Source: Purpureocillium takamizusanense
Lineage: Eukaryota; Ascomycota; Sordariomycetes; Hypocreales; Ophiocordycipitaceae
Assembly (NCBI RefSeq): GCF_022605165.1
Contig: NC_063069.1
Span: 2,046,001 to 2,110,000 of the forward strand
Length of the DNA: 64,000 nucleotides
Direction of reading: 5' to 3'
In this document: in pieces, positions 33,340-45,779 of the stretch
Layout of the letters: every line of letters starts with the position of its first letter
Position numbering within the stretch: position 1 is the first letter of the stretch
Program-made: the position numbers and the translations under genes
Notes under the pieces: model-generated
Seen by the model: only the letters and a program-made list of their open reading frames with translations
The model's database searches: none
Told to the model about the DNA's origin: nothing

Positions 33340-33849
33340 ATGGTGCCTCTTAGCTACCTTGGCTGTGTCAACATCGGCGTGCGCATAGTCCGAGAGCAGT
33401 TCCCTGACGCACAGCTGTACGAGGTTCAAGGGGCTGCACCCAATAACGCCTACGTCAATGATGTGAAGAAATTCTCACGCCTGCAGCTTATATTCCAAGC
33501 CGAGGAAGGCAGAGGGACTGCAATAATCTCCACGTCGAGCCAGTGGGGAGAGTTTGGGCCCGTGTACTACGTTGGTCAGCCATGGCTAGAGGACGTTGTC
33601 ATCCCTTGGCCCATCGACATGGATGCCACCGAGGCGGACAGGCTTCTCAGAGAGCATTACAGCGGCCCATATAACAGCATGCTTCTTCGTCACCCTTTGT
33701 ATCCCGGGTATAATGAGCCCTACTACATCTTCAACGTGGCCGGGGAAGGGTTTGTGTTTGTCGGCGTCAATTCGAGGAAGGTGTTCAGGCCGGCTCAAGG
33801 CTTGGCGGAGAAGATGGCGATTCCAACGTCGGCTTCGGAGAAGGACTGA
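33340..33849 (+). CDS. Orphan 169-residue protein
   Basis: An intronless frame encodes 169 residues, with a strong start context (CAACATGG) and a TATA box upstream. I do not recognise the family. It has no obvious signal peptide or membrane span. The N-terminal half (VNIGVRIVREQFPDAQLYEV, then RLQLIFQAEEG and AIISTSSQWGEFG) looks like alternating helix and strand. The C-terminal half is rich in Pro, Tyr and aromatic residues (VVIPWPIDMDA, LLRHPLYPGYNEPYYIFNVA, GFVFVGVNSRKVF). The first 45 residues faintly recall a PepSY-like helix-strand unit, which is only an impression. It sits next to the decayed rhamnose island and converges with the small membrane-protein gene, without evident functional linkage. 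Confidence 0.7.
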   Translation: MVPLSYLGCVNIGVRIVREQFPDAQLYEVQGAAPNNAYVNDVKKFSRLQLIFQAEEGRGTAIISTSSQWGEFGPVYYVGQPWLEDVVIPWPIDMDATEADRLLREHYSGPYNSMLLRHPLYPGYNEPYYIFNVAGEGFVFVGVNSRKVFRPAQGLAEKMAIPTSASEKD

Positions 33850-34178
33850 GATACCGTGGTATCTCGGGGATGTGTTTGGGCTCTGTTGTCAAGGGAGGGT
33901 TTTACGTTCAAGTGGTTGAACTGAATCACGTGCCTCTCATTAAAGTAGCTTTAACCGATTACATTATTGCTTGTTCATTGACTTGCTCGTTGATGGTTGA
34001 TCAAGACCAGAGAAGGGACAAGAGGACGGCACGGCTCAGAGCTTTACCACAGTAGCACGCCACCTTCACGCGTAGTCCTCATCAGAGTATGGTAGCGGGG
34101 ACAGTCGCTTGATTAAAAGGTCGCTAATATTCCATATCGTATATAGTAAGTCTCTCAAACAAAACTCCATGAACGCTC
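33850..34178. other. Convergent intergenic region
   Basis: About 330 bp holds the two 3' ends. I saw nothing else in it. Confidence 0.5.
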
Positions 34179-34724
34179 TCAAGGCGGCCCAGAAGGCAGC
34201 AGTTCCTTTTCCCTCCTATACGCCGCCGGTGGAGTCACCGGCTTGAGCCTGTCTGGTAGCTTGAAGAACGAGAACCTCCTCGTCTTCTTCTCCCTCCTTC
34301 GCCCCCACTCGCTTCTATGCTTCGCATTGGGGACCTTGGTCCTAGCTTTTCCGTTCGCGCGCGCTCCGTTGTCATCGATCTCGCCGCCGCCGCCGCCGCC
34401 CCGCGCGTTCGTGTTGTAGCTCCTGCGGCCGCGCTTGTTGCGCCGCCGCTTGAAGAAGAAGTAGAGGCCAACAATGATCATCGTGCAGGGGACCGCCACA
34501 CAAAACCCGATGATGAACTTTGTGCTCTGGCTGTCGCCGCCGCTGTTCTTGGCCGCCAACCCGCCGGCGCCGATGCCGCTGCCGGCAGTGCCTGCCGCCG
34601 ACGCGCGATTATACAGGGAGTTTTGCTGTTGGCCATCTCTCATTAGCCACATGCCTGTCTCGATACTACCCATCATGAGGTATTCGCTGGCTTGCAGGCT
34701 TACAGCATTCCGAGGAAGGATCAT
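34179..34724 (-). CDS. Small single-pass membrane protein, function unknown
   Basis: The frame spans 181 codons. A membrane segment is clear (FIIGFCVAVPCTMIIVGLYFF), followed by a very basic stop-transfer stretch (KRRRNKRGRRSY), then a Gly-rich linker and a basic Ser/Phe tail (RRREKKTRRFSFFKLPDRLK). The part before the membrane segment is Ala/Gly/Ser-rich, so the likely topology is N-terminus outside and basic tail in the cytosol. An intron is likely at 34703-34626: GTAAGC donor, GGCTAATGA branch-like site, AACAG acceptor, 78 bp. It is in frame and stop-free. Removing it gives about 155 residues starting MILPRNA. A CTACTTAG just upstream of the ATG could be yet another acceptor, so the 5' part of the gene may be missing from this model. 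I do not recognise the family. Confidence 0.5.
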   Translation of the reverse strand: MILPRNAVSLQASEYLMMGSIETGMWLMRDGQQQNSLYNRASAAGTAGSGIGAGGLAAKNSGGDSQSTKFIIGFCVAVPCTMIIVGLYFFFKRRRNKRGRRSYNTNARGGGGGGEIDDNGARANGKARTKVPNAKHRSEWGRRREKKTRRFSFFKLPDRLKPVTPPAAYRREKELLPSGPP

Positions 34725-36155
34725 TGTCGTCGTTATATGGTCAAGAGTGATCTAAGTAGTAGCGCTTCGTGTAGTCTCACGGTTTTCGAACACATGGGCG
34801 CGCACGGTACATAAACGCTTGATGGGTTTCCAGAAAGGGAGAAGAAGGGCCACTTGGACTTTGGGTTCCCTGCGGCGCTGTTGTAGCTGGAATGGCATCC
34901 GTCATGTCACTTGACGTTATGAATGACCAAAACGCTGGAGGTCGCGTGTATGACGTCGGGATCCACCGCGAGCACTCTTGGCATCGTGAGACGCATTCGG
35001 GCGAACAGCTTGGCGCAATTCCTACGAACTGACATTTCTTCTACAAGATACAGATTCGTGCTTTGGGGGTACCTTTCCTATCCGCCGCGGAGTTTGCAAT
35101 CGATCATCTCGGTCGCCTCCACGGTCGACGAAAGCCTTATTCATATTGTTGTCTCGTTACAGGGTGCTTGCTCGGCCTTTTTTGCCTACGCTGCTGCTCC
35201 CTCTCTCCCTCCCTCCCTCCGTCCATCGCATCGCCAAGACAACTACCGCTGATCGACTGCCGTCAAGCGCATCCTTCACACACTAGAGAGACGTGCCGCC
35301 AAGCATGATAGGTAGGCGATACCACGCTTCCATAACACCTTGGATTCCCATTCCAGCGCTATGCAACCATTCGTGAGCGAGTGAGTGCTCTGCGCAAGCC
35401 CTACATTTACAGTGCTTATGAGCGGCTTCGTAACTCGCATTTGTAGACAGGACCTCCTGCTCACGTTGGCCACCCTACGACGTATCTAATTGTCACCAAT
35501 TACGTGGCCCGCTTGCCTAGGACGCAGTAGGAGGCGCCTCACCTACCGAGCACAGAGCACCGCCAGCACAGTGAATGCTTCCATCGCCTGAACTCACTAC
35601 GTAATTCCCTTGGTCAAAGCGCATGTCCATATTCTTCCACTCTCATTCTACAGCCCGCTTGTGCCGTATTGCGGTGCCGATACTCCCGTGCGCGATGCAG
35701 TATGGACCCGCGATGCGTGTAGTATGAGGTTACCAAAAGGGGGGCAGAGGGATACAACCTTGACCGATCTTGAAGTTAGGGTTGGGGGTGAGAGGAAGTA
35801 GGAGGGCAGCAGCGGCCAATTGGTACAAATGATGAGCAGGCGGGGCCAACTGCGATGATTTGTGAAATCCAAGTATTCTTTATCTTCAGGGCAGCCTATG
35901 ATACACCAGGTCCCTACGTATAGAGATTGGGACTAGACGTGGCTGCACCGCCGACGACCGGCTCACCACCCCGCCGTACATCTTCCCGTCGTAAAGGGGT
36001 ATAACATTACTCCCAAAGTGCTCGTCCAAAACCAAAAGACAGAATGCTAACATGCTAGACCCAATCACCCAAGTGTTGCCAAATCCGAAACTCCGGGCAT
36101 CAAAACTCCATATTGTGGCCGTGAAACCATCCAACTCTGTGTGGAGTGCTCAATA
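34725..36155. other. Intergenic, no supported gene
   Basis: A short protein-like frame (34885-34755, minus) may belong to an upstream exon of the small membrane protein, but I could not join it. The CT-rich tract at 35203-35224 is simple sequence. I saw nothing else. Confidence 0.45.
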
Positions 36156-38994
36156 TCAGCTAAAGTCTCCCATCCGCGGCCCAAAGTACTCCCCGGGCCC
36201 AAGCGTCTTGAGCTCGCAAGAGTCGCCTTCGCAGCCCATTTGCGAGACCTGGTTTCCCCACCAGTCGAAGTCGGTTCCGGTATACTGCAGGCTGAAAAAG
36301 ATGATGATGCCAGAAATAGCAATACCGCACGACCAGGCCGCAGAGAGGACAAAGTTGTACTAGCAGAGTCAGTCTTACTCATCGTCCCCAGAGATTGAAG
36401 GATACATACCTTGGACCACAGGCCGAGGAAGCGAGACTTGAGGTAGATCCACGAGAAGTAGGCAATGGGCACCGATGGCCAGACATACGACATGTTGTAC
36501 GGCGCCCACACGATGCCGCCGTACATGATGGCCACGGGATGAATTTGCCGCACCCAAGTCCAGTTGGGGAACTTTTTGCTGAGCGCCCAAAAGAACACGA
36601 CGATGACGACTCCCAGTGGGAAGCCGACAAGTGTCGCGCTGTATTGGCCGCCGTGCCCGAAGATCCTCTCTGGCCCGACTGTGCCCCACAGCACGGAGGC
36701 AGTAAAGAAAGTGTTGACGCCCGGGCACGTCAACTTGTATTGCGCGTTCGGGGTGCAGACGCCATCGATGTTCTGCATCTGGAAGTTGAGAACCCCGATA
36801 CAAACAATGGTGCTAATGAAAGTGGCGATGATCTGCGCAATGAAGGTCTGACGAGGGGGGATCTTGACGTAATGAGCCAACTTCAAGTCGTTGCAGAACC
36901 AGATGGCGTGGGCGCAGGTAACGTAACCGAACGACTTGAAGTAGTTCATGGCGAGCGCGTTGCCATCGACCCAAGAGCCACCGACAAACTCGGCCAGGAC
37001 GTTGAGGGTCACCTCAATGCCCGTCATTGCTTTGATGATGCCGACCGGAATCACAAAGACCACGCACAGGGCCAGACCATAGAAGACGACCCCGGGCGAG
37101 GTGTGCGTGTCCCAGCCGACGATGCCACCAATGCCCAAGCCGATGGCCACCGCCAGGCAGATCATGTACCACCACTCCGGAACCTCAGGATACGCTTGCA
37201 TAAGTCGGTTGTGTACATCGAGGCTGGTGTCGTCCTGCTTGGTCTTCTTCTTCCTGCGCAGGCTGTTGAACAAAGCCTTGAAGCCCATGATGATCTCGTG
37301 TCGGTGGTAGAGCGCAGCATACGTGAGCGTCGACGTATAAATGCCAAAGAAGAACATGTAAATGACAATATTTCCAGCGCCCAGAAAGGGAGGGGAATAT
37401 TGCGCATATTTTTCCTGGTTGAACAGCCCGTGGTCGTCGGTCGCTTTCGTGATGTTGTATAGCTGCGCAAAGTGGTCGTAGACTCTGTTCGTGTTGATGG
37501 GGAGGTATCCCGTGTTATACACGTTCTTGTACCAGAAGATCAGCACAACCCAGAAAGAGACGAAAACACCGATGAACCTGTTCAGGGTGCTGAAGAAGGG
37601 CACCATGAGGGGGTCGGCCGAGTCCCAGAGCAAAACGTTCCAGTCCCAAGTCGGGAAGGGGTTGACGCCGAGACCATTGTTGATGCCCGTGATAACATTG
37701 ACGTCCCGGTGACCGGGCGCGATCCAGCTTATCCAGTTGAACTTGGACAGACCGACCCAGATGTAGTTCGGGAACCAGAACCAGACGAACATGGCGGCGA
37801 ACATGAGATAAAAGAATTTGATGCGGGATATGCGCCAGATCCGGCGGAAGGGGCCTTCGACCGGGGGGTTGACATCGTTATGGAAAGCCGAGTTGAGGGC
37901 AATCGTGACGAGCGAAGCGGGCCAGACGCAGTACGACGGGTAAACGAGGAAGCGACGACAGACGCCAGCCATGCCATAGCCGATGAAATTGGTCGCAAGG
38001 GCAATCAGCAGCTGGTATGCAAAATGCGAGGCGTATGGCTGATCAAAGTATTGCGGCAAATACTGCACCCAGATGATGTAGTTGGTGTAAGGGGTGTTGT
38101 ATGCAACGTTGGCCATGATGGTGATGAGCATATGCTCCTTCTTAGAGAAGGGCCCCGGATTCAGCGAGTGTCGGATACCAAACAGTGTGAAGCCCTTATC
38201 AGGTAGCCAGTTCTCCGCGGCCTTGCCAATGGGGTACGCCAACAACTGCGCGACATTCGCCATGACTCGAATGGCGGGCTGGCGAATGTCGAAGAGTTGA
38301 TTGATGAACGCGAGCAGAAGCGAAAAGAACAGCCCGATGGTCCAGCTCCGTATCGTCGAGCACGGCGTCTTGGGGTCATCCTTGTTACTGACGACAGCGC
38401 GCACTTCGGCGTACGGGCTATTGCTGGTGACGAGGGCGGCCTCCAGTTTCATCTCCTGGATGAGGTGTTGGTGCTTTTCGGGATTAGAAAAGACAGACTC
38501 GTTCTCGAGAAATGCTTTGATCTTCTGTATGACGGTGGCAGGGAAGTTGGGGTCTTTTTCGTGAATGCGGTGGACCCGGATCATGATGCTGCGGACTTCA
38601 TCAAGCGTATATTGCGAGGCGAGCTCTTTCGCTTCGAGCAGGTCGTCTTCGGTGACATTGAGGTCGTGCTCAGTCATGGTCTGTTGGCGCTGCTCCGAGT
38701 TTGCGTATGCGTAGCGATCGTCTTCGTCATAGGAGAAGGGTTCCTGCAGTCGCGTGAGATGATGCTGTCAGCGCCGCCCTGGGTCGCTTCGCATGCCCGC
38801 GACCGGTTCAATCGACGTCGCGAGCGACTTTTCGCTGGCCAGGCCTTGGCACGGTCACGAGCGTCGAGTACGCGCGGGGTTCTTCTTCTTACCGAAGGAT
38901 CCTCCGACTTGTTGAGAGAGACGGCGGAAGGGCGACGAGGCACCTCGTCTGCCCCGCTCGTCGCGCCTCTCTTCTCATCGTCGGCGGCGGCCAT
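36156..38994 (-). CDS. Oligopeptide transporter, OPT family (Isp4/Opt1-like)
   Basis: Three exons (38994-38893, 38743-36410, 36359-36156) with introns of 149 and 50 bp (donors GTAAG and GTATG) give 879 residues. The first about 100 residues are hydrophilic and cytosolic (SLNKSEDPS, then EPFSYDEDDRYAYAN). The transporter core has about 14-16 membrane helices and both OPT signatures: NPGPF near residues 229-233 and KIPPR near 661-665. The third exon supplies the last helix (SCGIAISGIIIFFSLQYTG) and the typical C-terminal region with DWWGN and ELKTLGPGEYFGPRMGDF. Reading through the second intron instead gives a false tail. Known role: proton-coupled uptake of small oligopeptides (or glutathione-type substrates) across the plasma membrane. 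The substrate cannot be told from sequence. The start at 38994 (MAAADDEKRG) is the first ATG in the joined frame. Confidence 0.92.
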
Positions 38995-41000
38995 GCCAGG
39001 CAACGAAGGCGGCGGCGGAGGGGGTCGCTGGAGCCAGAGCCCGCGCTGGGCTCGTCGAGTGTCGCAATGGCAGCTCGATTTTGGATGCCCGCTGGAGCGA
39101 AGGTCGGGGCGGGATGCGGGCTGTCGATGGCGACGATTGATTCCGGGGGGGTTGAGGTCGATGAGGATGAGGAGGACTCTGAAGATGGATGGGCCAAGGA
39201 AGGGGCAGGACAGGTCGACATGGGGCCGGGGTTGGGGGGCAGTACCGGGCGCGGGACAGGGCGGAGTTTTTCCAGTCGTATGGATGGAAGGAACTTCAGA
39301 AGAGAGGGGGGGGACCTGCCCGTCAGCGCTATGGTGGCGCTGGCCGTGCCGGATCGCCGTAACCTCACCTCAGGTGCGCCAACGCCACCTGGCCCAGGCA
39401 AGAAGGAGCGAGCCTCTGAAGCTGAGGGTCCCCCAAGCACGCGGCCAGAGTCCGGCAACTGTGCCGTGGTGGGCCACTGGATAACGTTACAGGTACTACA
39501 GGGCGCTCGCCGCTGTGAAGGGCGCCCGGGCTGCACCTCCTGTTGAGTGAGTTTGGTCCAGGTCCAGTTGAGACCTAGGACGGTCCAACGCTCAGCGAGG
39601 TCTCAGACTGGGCGCTCACTGGCTGGACGGACCGAAGGCCGCCGCCGCCCGTGAGAAGCCGCCCAGAAAGTGACGGGAGGTGCCTGCCTCAGGTACCTGG
39701 AGCCGCCTACGAAGTACTAAGGTGAAGCCTCTTGTGATGCCAGCTACCAATTTCCTGCGTCCCTGCGTCCCGTCCCGCCGCATGATACACGCAATACGTC
39801 GAGCAGCAAGGTGGACGGCAAGACGGGTCGCGTCGCGTCGCACCGCAGCCATCGCATCGATCCGCGTCGCATTGTCTGTGCCGTCCGGCGTCCGTCGTCT
39901 TTGCGTCCTGACGCCCACCACGCCTTCTTCCCCTCAGCGCTGTCATCCGCCCTGTCTGGGACCCGAGAGGCGGATCTGGTGCCGAGGAGCGCCAGCCAGA
40001 CCTTCTCCAACCAGCAAGGCGCGCGAAGCCAGCGTCTCTGGAGCCCGGATCCGCATTGGGCAACCCTGGGCCCCTGCGCGAGGAGGTACGTACCTATCCG
40101 TTTTGATGGACTTGTCGGCACACGGCAACAGAGGCAGAGAGACACAGCCCGATACAAAGTACAATGCCCCGACACAATTGGCCAAGCCCCGGCCCCCATG
40201 AGGTTATGCTTTGATGCCCGCTCGGCTGCCCGGCACGCCGAGCCCAGCACTCGCTCTCAGACTGCGTCCTTTCGCTGGCAGACCATGGCCTTGTCACTGT
40301 CGCCTTTCTGGCAGGCGAGTCAATTGGTACCTTGGGCGGGCAGGCAGGTCTCGCGGGGGAGGGGGTTCAGCGGCGTGGCGCCTGCATCGTCACAACGACA
40401 AGGCAAACCCAGGCAAGGCAGCGCAGGTTAGAGCAGAGCAGGGCCAAGTGAAGCACACGAGGCGTCGCACATATTGCGGCCACGACAACGTCGCCAGAGG
40501 TCGCAAACTGGTCTCAACAGTTCTCGTGCTAGGTGCCAAGGCCTCACGACCCGAGCTGATGAGAAAGACTGCAGAATCGTGTGTGTGTGTGTGTGTGTGT
40601 GTGCACGCACGCGTGCTCGCCAAGCATCGCATCGGAGGCAGCCGCCAACGCCACGGCCGGCAATCGGCAACCATGGCAGTTGCGGCACATCGTACGACCA
40701 CGGCGAAGATCTACTACGTATCCCAATTACCAAAGCGGACCGGCGGGACTTCCTTGGGCCTGTCAACGACATGGGTACGTGAGTACGAAATACCTTCAAT
40801 GTGCGAGTTTGGGCCGCGGCATTCTCGCCAAAAGATTGTCTTGCCCCGGAGAATCGGCACGTATGGCGCACGCCGAGCACCCACCAATGCGACCCCGATG
40901 TTCCACGGCATGCAAGCGTCCGGCCTCTAAGTGGATGACGAAAGTGGGAGGCTTCACCCCCGTGTCGAGTCGGGCTGCCGTAGTTCAAACGCCGGTGCTG
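38995..41000. other. OPT promoter and GC-rich intergenic DNA
   Basis: It holds the promoter and leader of the transporter gene at its left end. Frames such as 39067-39546 plus are low-complexity Gly/Glu/Pro runs without domains. I saw nothing else apart from the GT repeat. Confidence 0.45.
40579..40603. repeat. (GT)12 microsatellite
   Basis: Twelve GT units between ATC and GCACGCAC. Confidence 0.95.
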
Positions 41001-43800
41001 TCCCTACAAAGTACCGTCGCTGAGCATCTTGCTCAAGATTTCCCTTTGTGAAAACGCGTGGCCTTTCAAGCCGTAGTAGATAAGGCCTGACCCGATGCTT
41101 TCTGTCCGATCGTAGAGTGATCACTGGCGACCCATTCCGACCCTGCGGCGCAGTGCTCCTGCAGTGAGGTCGCGCGCTGAGCCGTCGTCATGCTGCGCAC
41201 CTAGCTTCGACCATCCCGCAGATTTGATTCCAGCACAAGAAGCTCGCCATCCAAGCCGTGCATGCAGGTGGCGTCGCGCCACGTTCTTCGTGGCTACCGT
41301 TGCCCACTCACGGGGTTCGGCGATGACGGGTGCAGCCGCCAACACCATCTCCCCTGCCAGACACCACGAGCAAACTTGGCAAGGCGAGGTATCTCCGGGG
41401 CAGGTCGTGCGTATCGCGTGTGATAACTATTTCTTTGCTCTCCATTACTGTCACTGTGAAGTACATCATACTTTTCACTGCGCACATGCGGTTATTTTGG
41501 GGCCACGACATGCTGGAACACTGCCCGCCAACATCCCCATCCTTGACTTGACGGCCTTGATCTTGAGCGTATGGCATTCCTAACTCACCCAAGATGTAGT
41601 CCACGTAACGGAGTGCCTCCGTGCGACATCGCGTTGTACATTATGGGAGCGGTGCGATCATCTACGTCGAAACGGGCGAGCTGTTGTGTTTTGCCTCCGT
41701 GGTCGGCCAGTGGCCAGTCAGAGTGATCTACCCTAGACCAAGTCTCGTCCTCGAGCTAGAGGATTGGTGACGGCTTCAGTCCGAACACTGCTGTTGTTCG
41801 CCCTGCTCAATGCATCTAGTGCGCCAGAACTCTGCTCCAGAAAGCGAGACGATCTAGCGTTCAAATAGAATCTCATTTGTTCTTGGACTAAAAAGCTGCC
41901 TTGGAATCCCAGATCATGGGCATCAAGAGGTGCGTCATCAGGAAGTCCTTGCTGTCTATGGGAGCACGACAAATTTCGCGCTTCGTTGACCTTTGATTCA
42001 GTAGTTCGTCCAGACAGTTTAGGCCACGTCTTCAATTACAGGGCGGCTATCACGACACGCAGAAGTTAGATGGGCTGCCTCGTTCAGCACTCACGACGAG
42101 GTGTGTGCAGGTCTCAGTCGGCGCCAAAAACCCTTCCCCCGCCTTCAGTCCACGGAGGTTTGACATGATATATATATTGCTGTTGAAAGTAACTCGAGGT
42201 AAAGATGCTTGCTATGTGATGACTTACTTTTTGGGACGGCTCGGTTCAGATTGGTGGCTAAGGCATGATGGGACGAGCGGTGCTCGTCTTAGTCCAGCTT
42301 GGTCGGGCCTTGCTATAGAACACTTCACTGGGAGACTTATATGCCCTATAGTTGTATACACGATATGTTGTCCCTGAGATACAGGTCTCAAGCTACCCCA
42401 ATACGTCGTATACTGTCTTGCGCAGGGAACGCTGCCTCATTGGAGGAGGACCCGGACTGCACGTCGGTATCACAGCGGGCCATCCGCGCCATGAACTAAC
42501 CTGGGACTACACGAGTAGGCTCGGAGTTACTTGGTGCATCCAAAGCAGTCTTCAATACTCCTGTAGCTGCAGCCAAGTTTGTGTGCATTGTCCGAGCGGC
42601 ATGACTCGGTGGCGGAACGCGTGAACAAGACTCTGGCGACATGAGCACCTCAACACATTGAACAGGGAGCTACGACCAACCTCTGTCAACGAAAAGAGCT
42701 TCATGTGGCTGGTCCTCAAAGCTGCCGGGAATGAAACGCAACGATAGCAATATCTACACGTAGCTGGATCTCAACCTGATCAAGAGGATCAGCCCCCAAA
42801 AGAGGACCATTTTCCGTCCACAAAGACAAGAGTTTTAAGGACAGTGGATCATGCACCTGATAATTTAAGAGTAGTGTTAGAGCAATTCGAAAAATCCAAG
42901 AGCAAGGAAGTTTTCTTCAAAACGCCAGCTTGAGCCAGCATCGTGACGTGGCTCCCGTGGACTCAATGAAAAAGGGGGTAACATGTACTCTCACTAGAGT
43001 GCTAAATCTATAAGTTGACTAGAAGAGATAGGCGTGTTCCGCGAGCTTTTGACTGGGCCTTTGGAAGGCTCGTCACCCTACAAAGCGTGACCGCAACTGG
43101 AAGAAAGTGTGGCATGAAGTTGACATGGGCCTATTGGGATGGTTTTCCCGCCTCGATTCCACGCTACTCCCGGTTTCGATGAGACTTGACTTAATAGTCA
43201 TCCCTACCGCTAGGGTACGTCATAGTGGCATTTTTATTGACAAACTGAAGCTCTTCCAAAAATCAAACTGGATACCTGCTCGTATCAGTACCCGTGTTTG
43301 ACGATGTCGTGGCATTGATTAACTTCGACTTTCACAAGATACACAGTATGGGCACTCCCGAGAGAGACCCACAGGCATTCGCCTGATGGCGTCTCAAATG
43401 GCAGTATTTGCAACCATCATGATTGAGACAATGGGCCTATAGCAACGGTATTGGTTCTTCCGGTCCCAGAGGCTGTTGCTAGTCCACAGCTTTTCGCCGT
43501 ATCAGTATTAAGCCGCTGCTAGGTACCTCCTATCCATGAAAGACTCAAGGGTACATGGCACAACAAACAATCACCTCCCTGGCCGAAGAATCTGCCATTT
43601 AGGATCACTACCTCAAGGCGTGTATATATACTTTCTTAATAAATACACTACCGCCATCGCTCCCACCATTTCCTTGGCACCTTGGCCCATATCTACGCCG
43701 AGAATGGGCTTCGAAGGGCTGGGCGTCGCGTGACCAGCAGGCCCTCTTCGCCGGATCGAGACTGCCAAGTTTTACATGTTTGGAAAGAACATGGAATACC
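41001..43800. other. AT-richer patch, possible decayed sequence
   Basis: Base composition is visibly more A+T-rich than on either side, especially 42650-43350, like the rhamnose relic island. One stop-free stretch of about 50 codons (42769-42930 plus, with NLRVVLEQFEKSKSKEVFF) runs into stops. It may be a remnant of a gene or transposon, but I cannot name a family. No intact gene is supported. Confidence 0.35.
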
Positions 43801-45768
43801 TTCAACTGTCATGTTATAACAAGTCGTCGTCTCAAGTATTACCTACTCATACCCGTGATGGTCTTGGTTGTGGTCTTGGTTCATGCAGCTGCAATCGCTG
43901 CCACGCGCCAAATAAGGTTTGCCGAGAGAGATCACCTTGGCAGGCGCCGGGGGCCATCGCCATGGGAGGGGGGTGTCGGACCGCAGTTTCGTCCTTGTCC
44001 CATTTGAGGTCTGGCTTTGGTCCAGACTCGCTTTGTGACGATATCGCATTGATGGCCCTTTCTTTCGCGGACGCCTCCAGCGGGCCTGCATGGTCTGACC
44101 CGGAATTCGGTCAGGTGAGCTCCCATGGCGCCGCTTCGTCATGCTTACAGAGTTCTAGGCTCGGCCTTGCTTGTAATCGTATGGGCAACTTGCAGGAATG
44201 TTACAGTTTTATCGTTAAGTACGATTCATCGACTGGGGAGGAGGGGGAGCGCCGTCTCTTCATCTTGCCACCGTCCATCCCACCATCCGGTCCCCTTCCT
44301 TTTGTGGGCCACTCGGCACTTTGCACCCAGCCTCGTGGTTGGCGGCAGATGCAAAGAAATGCTCAAAGTATGAAGTAGATGAGGGTGGGGGCGAGCCGGG
44401 AGGGAGACATCGTGTCCGTCAAGGTGCGCGCGAACGCACAACTCACCACATGCAGTATGAGCGCAGCTCGGCCAAGACGGCGATCTTGCAATGCGTTTTG
44501 TTAAGCTGCCATCGCATAGTCACCCCATGTCCCTCTTTCCCTGCCTCCCGTCGCCTGGCTTGGGTCCCCCCCCCCCCCCAGGGATGTTGGGCTTGACTTG
44601 GGAGACGGGGAAGCCCAGGTGCGCAAACCAGCTTGCCGGCAAGGCCTTGGCAACAGTGGCCTCGGCCTGTCCATCAAAGTGTCGCATATTCGTGGGCCAA
44701 ATGACGCGAATAATAAAGCTTGCGATGAACATCACAGGCCGCTTCTTGCCACCGCTGCCTCCCACCTTGGCGGATCGCACTGACCGCGCTTCCGGAAATG
44801 CCAACTTTATTTGCGACTAGTATCTCGCTTCCGCTTCGGTACCGGAAGACTGACCCCTTCCTCTGGTGGCTAGAAAGTGCCGCTCGTCCAGCCGAGGCCT
44901 ACTGTGGAGAAACCACACGGAGCTAAGCCTTAAGGCCTGGAAGGGGTCTCTCGTAGAGTCAGGGGTGGGGGGTGGTTTACCTTGGCTCGTGGAGCAGCTT
45001 TGCTAGTCGTACGAAGTGGTAGCATCGAAAACGGAGGGTTGGAATCCCGACAACTTCCCGATGGGGGCATCGGTGCCGTTTGCTAGTGGCCTGGCCGACC
45101 CACGACCGCTTTTGCCTGAATGCTACGTGGAGAGCGAGTGGCCGAGCGATGGCAGACACTTCCAAGGCTGTTCCGGAACGGCGATCGATGCGTGCGAAGC
45201 CTTGCCATGCCCACTCCGTGTGCTTGCTTGCCAAGTATTGCCTCTGTCACTTCTCTTTCGTTAGCATCGACGCCCAATAACTCCCCGTCGCCCCCTTTCT
45301 CTTGGCCAGCTTTACTGCGCCGCTCATGACTCAGCCGGGCGGTCGAGTGTCAGCATCACAGGGTTAATAAGTGACGCCATGTAGGTCCGTGTCGGTCCAC
45401 CGCCAAACGGCCGCTTTTCCCAGAGAGGGAGCGCAACCCGTGTGCGAAGTGACTGGAGTCTTTGTCGAGATGGCGTCTGGCTCAAAGCTCGGCATACGAT
45501 CCATGTGTCTGGCAAAGTCTGGGCAGTCGCCCAGGCCGTACCAGGAACCCTGGCGTAGTTGACGGCATCGTGGGGCTTACTTGCCGCTCCTACTACGACA
45601 TCGAAACAGCATGTATTACCGTACTCCGTGCTGGCTTTGTCCAACTCCGGTTCCGTAACTAGTGACCGGTCGGACCGACCGGTCGGGCTTCAGACGGTTG
45701 GGCGGCGGCCGTGGTGGGGCCCGGGGCCATTCCCCTTCACCCCTTGCTTCTCTATGCAATCGTACCAA

Positions 45769-45779
45769 GTACGAAGTAC
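45769..45779. repeat. Dispersed near-palindrome GTACGAAGTAC
   Basis: Exact copy of the 11-bp motif, followed by GTAC-like sequence (ATACGTAGGTCGACGATCC, then GTACCTCGTA). Confidence 0.7.

Noticed and set aside
36395..39484. Long plus-strand frames (355, 244 and 395 codons) opposite the OPT transporter gene
   Set aside because: They are complementary to well-supported exons with both OPT signatures, are full of Asp/His/Arg/Val as expected of a GC-rich antisense strand, and show no domain.
42420..42480. GGGPGLH-like string suggesting a flavin-binding Rossmann motif
   Set aside because: The surrounding residues do not fit any nucleotide-binding family and there is no continuing similarity.
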